Assembly: GCA_964617665.1 (NCBI GenBank)
Contig: CAZUAH010000509.1
Coordinates: 1 to 10,113, forward strand
Source of the DNA: JADHUC01 sp964617665
GTDB lineage: Bacteria > Planctomycetota > Planctomycetia > Pirellulales > Pirellulaceae
DNA length: 10,113 nucleotides
Direction: 5' to 3'
The translations under genes and the position numbers were made by a program. Below the pieces are notes generated by a model that saw nothing but the letters and a program-made list of their open reading frames with translations, was not told the origin of the DNA and did not search any database. Shown one piece after another: positions 1 through 4,973 of the stretch. Each line of letters begins with the position of its first letter. The stretch's first letter is position 1.

Positions 1-271
1 TTCCGGTTTCTTCCGGTGTTCCAGGCGTGAATACCTTGGTCGTGCCAATCGCACGCACGCCGCTTCCGATTTCCAAGCCGACGGGAATCTGTTGTCCCAC
101 AGCGACCTCGGTTCCGGCGGCCCGTTCTGTCGCATATAGCAGGTCGGCGAAGTCAATTCGGCTGCGTTTGAACCCGTTCGTGTTCACGTTCGCAAGGTTA
201 TTCGCGGTGTTATCAATCATCAACTCTTGGGCCCGCATGCCCGTGGCGCTGGTATAGAACGCTCTCAGCAT
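1..271 (-). CDS. flgG: Flagellar distal rod protein FlgG, 5' part only (runs off the left edge)
   Basis: The reverse strand from 271 reads MLRAFYTSATGMRAQELMID and continues with a NTANNLANVNTNGFKRSRIDF stretch, the N-terminal helix and rod motif (NxANxxTxGFK) of the FlgG family. About 90 codons are inside the window and the rest lies beyond base 1, so no stop is seen. FlgG builds the distal rod of the basal body, crossing the periplasm after export by the flagellar type III apparatus, and has no Sec signal. The start is the ATG at 271, six bases after the flgF stop, which implies translational coupling. The SD is weak (GGGATAA overlapping the flgF stop). It should share the sigma-54 promoter at 1082-1097. 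FlgG rather than FlgF or FlgE is favoured by the closeness of the N-terminal motif to typical FlgG and by its position after flgF. Confidence 0.93.
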   Translation of the reverse strand, partial: MLRAFYTSATGMRAQELMIDNTANNLANVNTNGFKRSRIDFADLLYATERAAGTEVAVGQQIPVGLEIGSGVRAIGTTKVFTPGTPEETG

Positions 272-277
272 CGTATG

Positions 278-1024
278 TTATCCCGTATTCGGATCTGTGT
301 TGTTTTGGATTGCGTCCGAGATCGACCGCATCGCACGCTGGGACGCGTCGAAATACCGGCTGGTGCCGATGAGCTGGATCAGTTCATTCATCGGGGAGAC
401 GTTCGAGGACTCGCGAGCCCCTTGGACCACGTGCACTTCTTCATTGGCATCCAGTGTTGGAGTTCCTGCCGGTGCTGCAAAAGCCGTAGTACCCGCGGGC
501 GTCAACACTTGATTGTCTGCAAAGCTAACGATTTGTAGCGTGTCAAATGGTCCAGTTGCCAAGCCGTCATTAATGGTGAGTTCCCCATTCTTGTTGACGC
601 TAAGCTGAGTCGGGGTGTTCAATCCCCCAAGGTCGATCGGGCCGTTTTCGCCTTGTACTGCCAGCCCGGTGGCCGTGACCAACCGGTTTTCGTTGTCTAT
701 GTGGAAGACGCCATTTCGCGTGTAGAGAGGGCCGTCGGGCCCTTCGAGTACAAAGAAACCGTCACCGCCTAATGCGAAGTCCAGTGGACGATCGGTCTTG
801 TCCAGGCCGCCAGGTGTGAAGTCCGTCTTGATCCCATCGACGTGCGTCCCGAGACGGGTTCCACCTCGAGACTGCTCCTCGAGTTGGTCCTCAAAGGTCT
901 CGGTGGTGACAATGCCTCGCCGATACCCTGGGACATTCATGTGCGCCAAATTACGAGAAACGACTTCATGGCGCGCGGTCGCAGCCTCCAATGCTGTCGC
1001 TGAACTGTACAATCCCTGTAACAT
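278..1024 (-). CDS. flgF: Flagellar proximal rod protein FlgF (FlgEFG family)
   Basis: This is a 248-residue protein, the usual size for FlgF. It starts MLQGLYSSATALEAATARHE and has a rod-family motif NLAHMNVPGYRRG at residues 25-37, somewhat diverged from NxANxxTxGFK and leaning toward the NxPGY form seen in FlgB/FlgC. The centre (about 80-130) has the FlgEFG signature FALGGDGFFVLEGPDGPLYT followed by TRNGVF. The C-terminus (about 208-240) has the helical segment NVSPMNELIQLIGTSRYFDA, which pairs with the N-terminal helix in rod proteins. FlgF forms part of the proximal rod. The ATG at 1024 has no clear SD; the leader from the sigma-54 promoter would be about 47 bases. The gene sits immediately upstream of flgG. 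FlgF is preferred over a second FlgG because of its lower conservation and the conserved flgF-flgG order. Confidence 0.9.
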   Translation of the reverse strand: MLQGLYSSATALEAATARHEVVSRNLAHMNVPGYRRGIVTTETFEDQLEEQSRGGTRLGTHVDGIKTDFTPGGLDKTDRPLDFALGGDGFFVLEGPDGPLYTRNGVFHIDNENRLVTATGLAVQGENGPIDLGGLNTPTQLSVNKNGELTINDGLATGPFDTLQIVSFADNQVLTPAGTTAFAAPAGTPTLDANEEVHVVQGARESSNVSPMNELIQLIGTSRYFDASQRAMRSISDAIQNNTDPNTG

Positions 1025-1081
1025 TGAGACCCATTCGGTGGGGCAAGTGAAATGACTAGCGGTACGAGGCCCCGACTACTA

Positions 1082-1097
1082 AGCAATTGTCGTGCCA
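1082..1097 (-). promoter_or_regulatory. Sigma-54 (RpoN) promoter for flgFG
   Basis: On the minus strand these bases read TGGCACG-ACAA-TTGCT. That matches every defined position of the published sigma-54 consensus TGGCACG-N4-TTGCW, with the GG and GC dinucleotides ten bases apart. The -12 C falls at 1083, so transcription should begin near 1071, giving a leader of about 47 bases before the flgF ATG at 1024. The orientation and distance fit flgF. Sigma-54 control of rod and hook genes is known in many polarly flagellated bacteria. It would need an AAA+ activator (FlrC/FleQ/FlgR type), which is not encoded here. Confidence 0.85.
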
Positions 1098-1315
1098 CGA
1101 GTGCGGCTACAACGCACGGCTGCTCTGGCCCTGAGAAAAACGATTATGCCGGTCGGTTGATTCGTTACGGTTTTTCGGATTACTCCGATAGTCGCGAATT
1201 TGCTTCCAGGTGCTAGCGGAAAACTCTTCTTTGGCGTCCTTTCGGGCCACGAAACGTCCCGGCGCTTTGTGCGACCTTTTGGGGCGAAAACGACGTGCTA
1301 GCTTCGGGCAAGTGG

Positions 1316-1330
1316 CTCCACGACGTGGAG
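1316..1330. promoter_or_regulatory. Perfect 15-base palindrome, candidate operator or activator site
   Basis: The bases CTCCACG-A-CGTGGAG form an exact inverted repeat of seven bases around a central A. It lies about 220 bases upstream of the sigma-54 element for flgF and about 227 bases upstream of fliL. A dimeric DNA-binding regulator, such as a sigma-54 activator acting at a distance, is plausible, but nothing in the sequence identifies it. A short RNA hairpin is an alternative; there is no following U-run, so it is not a terminator. Confidence 0.4.
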
Positions 1331-1435
1331 ACGTAAAGTCGTTTCGTTTCAGGGGTTTAAAGAGGAATCAATGCACTGCGTGCCGGTCCCCAGCCGATAT
1401 AACTGGCATAACCGTTACAAGTTGCCTAATCAGAA

Positions 1436-1451
1436 TGGCGCTCGATGTGCG
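1436..1451 (+). promoter_or_regulatory. Weak sigma-54-like element facing fliL
   Basis: The bases TGGCGCT-CGAT-GTGCG keep the essential GG-N10-GC spacing and eight or nine of the defined consensus positions. The predicted start would be near 1462, about 95 bases ahead of the fliL ATG. A second partial match overlaps it (TGGCCAAAGTGCCGCT, 1457-1472). GG-N10-GC pairs are expected by chance roughly twice in a region of this size, so this is only a candidate. It is listed because the opposite side of the same gap carries a perfect sigma-54 site. Confidence 0.2.
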
Positions 1452-1556
1452 TAATGTGGCCAAAGTGCCGCTGTGTGTCCGCCGGGTAGGTACTCGTTTT
1501 GCATAGCACTCGCGGCGGTTCGTTCGTGCCTCCTTCTCGCATAAGAGAGAACTGAC

Positions 1557-2084
1557 ATGGCGGAAGATACAGACGACGAACAGCAAGAAACACCAGTCGC
1601 AAAGAAACGCATCTCGCTACTAGTCTTGGTGCTTGTTGGCTTCGTGGCAGCCGGCGCCGGCTTTGCAACGCCGTATGTAGTTCCGGGTGTTGTTGACGCA
1701 CAGGGCGAGGACGAGGAGCCGGCTGGCGAGGAACCACCGATCGAGTTTCCTAAGCCGAACGGCGAAATTGCCTACATTCAGTTTGGCGAGTCCGTCGTTA
1801 ATCTGAACGATGGCCGAATGAGCCGGTACCTGCGTGTGAACATGACGTTGCAGGTCGACGAGGCGCAGGAAGAGCAGATCACACAGCTGGTCGAGAAAAA
1901 GAGACTCATTCTAAAAGACTGGCTTCTCCGGTATCTGTCGGACAAGGACATGGATGCGGTCCGTGGTAAGATCGCCGTGAATCGGATACGGCGAGAAGTC
2001 ACGGACCATTTCAACACCACCTTGTTTCCGGACGGGTATGACCGAATTCAGAGCATTCTGTTCGAAGAATTCAACGTGCAATGA
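1557..2084 (+). CDS. fliL: Flagellar basal body-associated protein FliL
   Basis: This is a 175-residue single-pass inner-membrane protein. An acidic and lysine-containing cytoplasmic tail is followed by a membrane helix at about 18-40 (ISLLVLVLVGFVAAGAG), then an acidic Pro/Glu linker. The periplasmic FliL domain spans about 60-175 and includes ESVVNLNDGRMSRYLRVNMT, an LSDKDMDAVRGK segment near 126-139 and the terminal FEEFNVQ, which parallels the FVVQ ending of the family. FliL binds near the MotAB stators and supports torque. The ATG at 1557 follows a purine-rich AAGAGAGAA. The gene opens the plus-strand run, and its TGA overlaps the next ATG (ATGA, 2081-2084), so translation of the two is probably coupled. 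Confidence 0.9.
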   Translation: MAEDTDDEQQETPVAKKRISLLVLVLVGFVAAGAGFATPYVVPGVVDAQGEDEEPAGEEPPIEFPKPNGEIAYIQFGESVVNLNDGRMSRYLRVNMTLQVDEAQEEQITQLVEKKRLILKDWLLRYLSDKDMDAVRGKIAVNRIRREVTDHFNTTLFPDGYDRIQSILFEEFNVQ

Positions 2085-2947
2085 GTACGCAATCCGACCT
2101 ACAACCCTTTGACTTCCGAAGCCCGAGCGGCCTGCCAGACGGGGTCGAGCAGTGTCTGCTCGATTGGCACCGAGGGCTTTGTTCGATTGCGTGTGAAAAC
2201 TGGGCGCATTTCTCCAGATCGACACTGGCGATCGAACACGAGGAACAGAAGACACAGGCTATGTATGAGGTCCGACCCGTAATGCCGGCTGCTGCAATTG
2301 GCTGCAATTGCACGTTGGGTGACGACGGCCCTAATTCGCTGCTAGTGTTTTCCCGCCAAGTCATTCTGGCCCTGGTGAACGACGTTCTCGGCGAGACCGC
2401 TGATCAGTTGCCCGACGATCGCGACTTGACCGCAGTCGAACAATCCTTGTGCGAGCTATGGTTCGAGCACTTCTGCCAGGCAATGAGTGAGGCTTGGCCG
2501 CGGCAAGACGCGTTGGTATGCAAGGCTGACGGATGCGATGCCAGACCCCAGCGGAGCCGATTGTTCGCCCCAAGCGAAGCCATGGTCCTCGCTAGCTTCC
2601 GACTCACAGGGAGCTTCGGTACCGAAACTTTCTTCTGGATTCTGCCGCAGCAACCCATCGTGGAGTTGATCGCCGAGAACAACACAAACGGCGGGACTGG
2701 TTCAGATGCGTCGCTGCAGCAACTCGAGGCTCGAACGATGGAGGTACCCGCTCAACTTGTCGTTCGATTGGGGCAAGCTCAGCTGGACGTAGCCGATCTT
2801 GCAAAACTGTCAGTCGGGGACGTTCTCGTGTTGGACCAGAAGATTAGCGACCCTCTGGCGGCTGTGATCGCGGGCCAGACAGTGTTCCATGGTTGGCCTG
2901 GACGCGTGGGCAGTCGACAAGCGTACAAGATCGATCATACACATTAG
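2081..2947 (+). CDS. fliM: FliM-family flagellar motor switch protein, divergent and N-terminally short
   Basis: At 288 residues it is shorter than the usual roughly 330 for FliM. The segment LQPFDFRSPSGLP (7-19) matches the YDFRRP linker that follows the CheY-binding peptide in typical FliM. Residues 88-140 (LVFSRQVILALVNDVLGE, then LTAVEQSLCELWFEHF) match the CheC-like middle domain. Residues 215-283 form a SpoA-type C-terminal domain, with LVVRLGQAQLDVADLAKLSV and VLVLDQKISDPLAAVI. The EIDALL-type CheY-binding peptide is absent: an in-frame stop at 2039-2041 with no start codon before 2081 rules out an upstream extension. The usual GGxG is replaced by LGE near residue 103. Nine cysteines fall within the first 152 residues. 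The position between fliL and fliN supports fliM. A FliY- or FliN-like role is less likely. Confidence 0.82.
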   Translation: MSTQSDLQPFDFRSPSGLPDGVEQCLLDWHRGLCSIACENWAHFSRSTLAIEHEEQKTQAMYEVRPVMPAAAIGCNCTLGDDGPNSLLVFSRQVILALVNDVLGETADQLPDDRDLTAVEQSLCELWFEHFCQAMSEAWPRQDALVCKADGCDARPQRSRLFAPSEAMVLASFRLTGSFGTETFFWILPQQPIVELIAENNTNGGTGSDASLQQLEARTMEVPAQLVVRLGQAQLDVADLAKLSVGDVLVLDQKISDPLAAVIAGQTVFHGWPGRVGSRQAYKIDHTH

Positions 2948-2982
2948 GCCACCAGAAGCGGCAATTGCCAGTAGGAGACGTC

Positions 2983-3411
2983 ATGAGCGAATCGACCTTT
3001 CCGTCCGATCAACAAACCGGCAATGCTGTGCTCGGTGAACAGAACATCGAAGTGGGCGCAGAGCAGGCAACCCCGGCTCCTGCGGCGTTGGGCGGCGAAG
3101 AAATCCAGATTCGGAACCCCCAGTTCGCGCCGCTTGAAGACTCAGGGCAGACGGCGGCAGACACATCACTCAATCGTTTCTTCGATGTCAGCGTCACTGT
3201 CTCGGTAGAGCTGGGGCGAGTGACGATGCCGATTGGCCAGTTGCTGCGTCTGGGCGAAGGCGCCGTGGTGGAATTGAATCGTCCTGTTACGGGGCCAATC
3301 GACTTGGTGGCGAATGGAGTGCGCATCGCGAAAGGTGAGGTTGTCGTCGTGGATGACTGCTTCGCCATCCGGATCAAACAGGTTGAACCGACCAGCAAAG
3401 CAACCGGATAG
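2983..3411 (+). CDS. fliN: Flagellar motor switch protein FliN
   Basis: This is a 142-residue protein with an acidic, low-complexity N-terminus (1-62) and a single SpoA domain at about 64-136. The domain is recognisable from FFDVSVTVSVELGRVTMPIG, the LLRLGEGAVVELNRP strand-turn, and VANGVRIAKGEVVVVDDCFA. FliN forms the base of the C-ring with FliM and docks the export cargo protein FliH. The start at 2983 is chosen because AGGAG lies five bases upstream (2973-2977). A longer in-frame start at 2893 would overlap fliM by more than 50 bases and has no SD. It lies 35 bases after fliM and is followed by fliO, the common order in bacterial flagellar operons. Confidence 0.93.
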   Translation: MSESTFPSDQQTGNAVLGEQNIEVGAEQATPAPAALGGEEIQIRNPQFAPLEDSGQTAADTSLNRFFDVSVTVSVELGRVTMPIGQLLRLGEGAVVELNRPVTGPIDLVANGVRIAKGEVVVVDDCFAIRIKQVEPTSKATG

Positions 3412-3436
3412 TCGGCTCAAGGAAGCCTGCGACGTT

Positions 3437-3461
3437 CTTAGCAAGAATCGGGAATGCTAAG
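3437..3461 (+). promoter_or_regulatory. Small hairpin covering the fliO ribosome-binding region
   Basis: CTTAGCA (3437-3443) and TGCTAAG (3455-3461) are exact inverted repeats separated by an 11-base loop. The only SD-like bases for fliO (GGGAA, 3450-3454) sit in the loop, and the stem ends two bases before the ATG at 3464. The structure could modulate fliO translation. There is no T-run, so it is not a terminator. A chance seven-base repeat cannot be excluded. Confidence 0.35.
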
Positions 3462-3463
3462 CC

Positions 3464-4252
3464 ATGGATGGTGTTAGACGAGCGATCTTACTTGGTTCTG
3501 CTCTGGTGCTTGGCGTACTGTGTTCGCCGCGCGCGTCATTAGGGCAGGAACGGGATCATCGGGAAGTTGGGCCTTCAGAAGCATCAGCTCTCCCAGTGAC
3601 TCTTCATCCGGAACGGACGACGACAGGACCTGCAGCGCGGCTCAGGTTCTCTGATGCTCGCCCGATCGGCAAGGCGGAAACAGGTCCGGTGTCCGTGGAT
3701 GAGTCTCACCGCCATATCGCACAGACCAGTTCCCAGTCTGAGCCGGAAACGCTTCGTCCAACGACGCCAACACCCGCAAACGTCGAATCGAGCGGGAGTG
3801 GACCCAATGTGCGCTCAGCGGCGGGCAAAGGGTCTGCCACGGCGGAGAAGCAATGGCCGCAGGGAGCACCGAAGTACAAAGCGCCTATGCCACCCGAACC
3901 GCCGGACCTTCGGGCCCTGGTTACTCGTTTCGTTTTCGGGACAGTGGCAGTGCTGGTTGCATGCGTGGCATGTTTGTACCTCGCGCGGCGTTGGCTGTCG
4001 AACAACGCGCCTGCCGGCAAAGCAGACGGTCGCATGAAGCTGGTCGCGACAGTGAGTCTTTCGAACCGTTCCTCACTTCAACTGGTTGATATCGAGGGGC
4101 AGAAGGTGCTCGTGGGAAGCGACGTAAGTGGAATCAAGACAGTGACTCCGTTGCCCGACTCATTCGTCGAAAACTTGGAGCAAGTTGACGAGGCAGTCGG
4201 CGACGATGGCGAGAGGTTCCCGTTCGATTCGCTGACAAGACAGGTTTCGTGA
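3464..4252 (+). CDS. fliO: Flagellar biosynthetic protein FliO
   Basis: This 262-residue protein is long for FliO because of a large extracytoplasmic part. Residues 1-28 look like a Sec signal peptide (MDGVRR, then ILLGSALVLGVLC, with a likely cut after ASLG). Residues 29-148 are Pro/Ser/Thr-rich and disordered in appearance. A membrane helix spans about 151-174 (VTRFVFGTVAVLVACVACLY) and is followed by RRW. The cytoplasmic FliO domain spans about 190-238, with MKLVATVSLSNRSSLQLVDI and the QKVLVGSDVSGI segment. FliO is a chaperone-like factor that helps FliP assemble into the export gate. Its direct neighbour is fliP, with the fliO TGA sharing a base with the fliP ATG. The N-terminal half is poorly conserved, so the call rests on the C-terminal domain and context. 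Confidence 0.85.
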   Translation: MDGVRRAILLGSALVLGVLCSPRASLGQERDHREVGPSEASALPVTLHPERTTTGPAARLRFSDARPIGKAETGPVSVDESHRHIAQTSSQSEPETLRPTTPTPANVESSGSGPNVRSAAGKGSATAEKQWPQGAPKYKAPMPPEPPDLRALVTRFVFGTVAVLVACVACLYLARRWLSNNAPAGKADGRMKLVATVSLSNRSSLQLVDIEGQKVLVGSDVSGIKTVTPLPDSFVENLEQVDEAVGDDGERFPFDSLTRQVS

Positions 4253-4926
4253 TGGAAATTGGAGCTCTGGAACAGGCCGCTCAGACAAGCGGCTACGAAT
4301 CGCTCGCACCTCCGCTTCAGGTTGCGCTGTTTCTTGGCGCAATGGCGTTTCTTGCCGCGGGACTGGTCAGCCTAACATCTTTCACGCGGATTATCATCGT
4401 TTTGTCCTTTGTGCGTCGTGCCCTTTCCACGCAGGAGATTCCGCCGAATCCTGTTCTCATCGGCCTTGCACTGTTCCTTACGTTCTTCACCATGGGCCCC
4501 ACGTTCGAGGCGATCGGTGAAAGGGCGATCGATCCGTACCTCAATGGAAAGTACGAGGGACCTAGGGCATGGGAGGTCGCATCGGCCGAACTTCAAGCTT
4601 TCATGCTCACTCAGACCAGAGAACGGGATCTCGCGCTGTTCATTCACATGTCAGGAATCGAGGGACTAGAGTCGCCAGACCAGACGCCGATGCGCGTGCT
4701 GATACCCGCGTTTGTCGTGAGTGAATTGAAGACCGCATTCATCATGGGCTTTTGCATCTACATCCCGTTTCTACTCATCGATTTGGTGGTTTCCGCCGTG
4801 TTGATGTTGATGGGAATGATGATGATGCCACCCGTGGTGATTTCCACGCCATTCAAGGTCCTGCTGTTCGTCTTGGTAGACGGATGGCATCTGATCGCCC
4901 GCGCACTTAGTGCAAGTTTTGTGTAG
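4252..4926 (+). CDS. fliP: Flagellar type III export-gate protein FliP
   Basis: This 224-residue polytopic membrane protein carries the FliP/SctR hallmarks. These include LTSFTRIIIVLSFVRRAL (41-58), PPNPVLIGLALFLTFFTMGP (64-83), RERDLALF (123-130), VVSELKTAFIMGF (155-167), IPFLLIDLVVSAVLMLMGMM (171-190) and KVLLFVLVDGWHL (202-214). FliP pentamers with FliR and FliQ form the export channel in the basal body. I start it at the ATG at 4252, whose A is the last base of the fliO TGA; a GTG at 4249 is the only alternative. The protein starts near the first membrane helix and lacks the cleavable signal peptide of enteric FliP. No fliQ follows. Confidence 0.95.
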   Translation: MEIGALEQAAQTSGYESLAPPLQVALFLGAMAFLAAGLVSLTSFTRIIIVLSFVRRALSTQEIPPNPVLIGLALFLTFFTMGPTFEAIGERAIDPYLNGKYEGPRAWEVASAELQAFMLTQTRERDLALFIHMSGIEGLESPDQTPMRVLIPAFVVSELKTAFIMGFCIYIPFLLIDLVVSAVLMLMGMMMMPPVVISTPFKVLLFVLVDGWHLIARALSASFV

Positions 4927-4973
4927 CTGTGTCGGAATACAAAAGAAGATAGGTTTCCAGGAAGTCCGAGACG

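Larger units (their letters stand above)
1025..1556. other. 532-base divergent intergenic region between flgF and fliL
   Basis: No convincing gene is present. Short open frames exist (for example 1210-1506 plus), but they begin with poor starts, lack an SD and have no recognisable sequence. The region holds the minus-strand sigma-54 promoter at 1082-1097 and a 7+1+7 palindrome at 1316-1330. It also holds a repeated octamer GTGCTAGC (1210-1217 and 1295-1302) and a weaker GG-N10-GC element at 1436-1451 facing fliL. No sigma-70 pair near consensus was found for fliL, although TATAAC occurs at 1398-1403. The length is unusual among genes otherwise packed within tens of bases, which suggests a shared control region. 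Confidence 0.7.

Noticed and set aside
1393..1400. GCCGATAT, close to the sigma-28 -10 box GCCGATAA
   Set aside because: No TAAA-like -35 element lies about 15 bases upstream (the bases there are CACT; the nearest TAAA is 31 bases away).
1210..1506. 98-codon frame in the divergent gap
   Set aside because: GTG start without SD, irregular Arg/Cys-rich composition, and it overlaps probable regulatory sites; no resemblance to a protein family.
2893..2982. 30-codon N-terminal extension of fliN
   Set aside because: It overlaps the end of fliM and lacks an SD, while the ATG at 2983 has AGGAG at ideal spacing.
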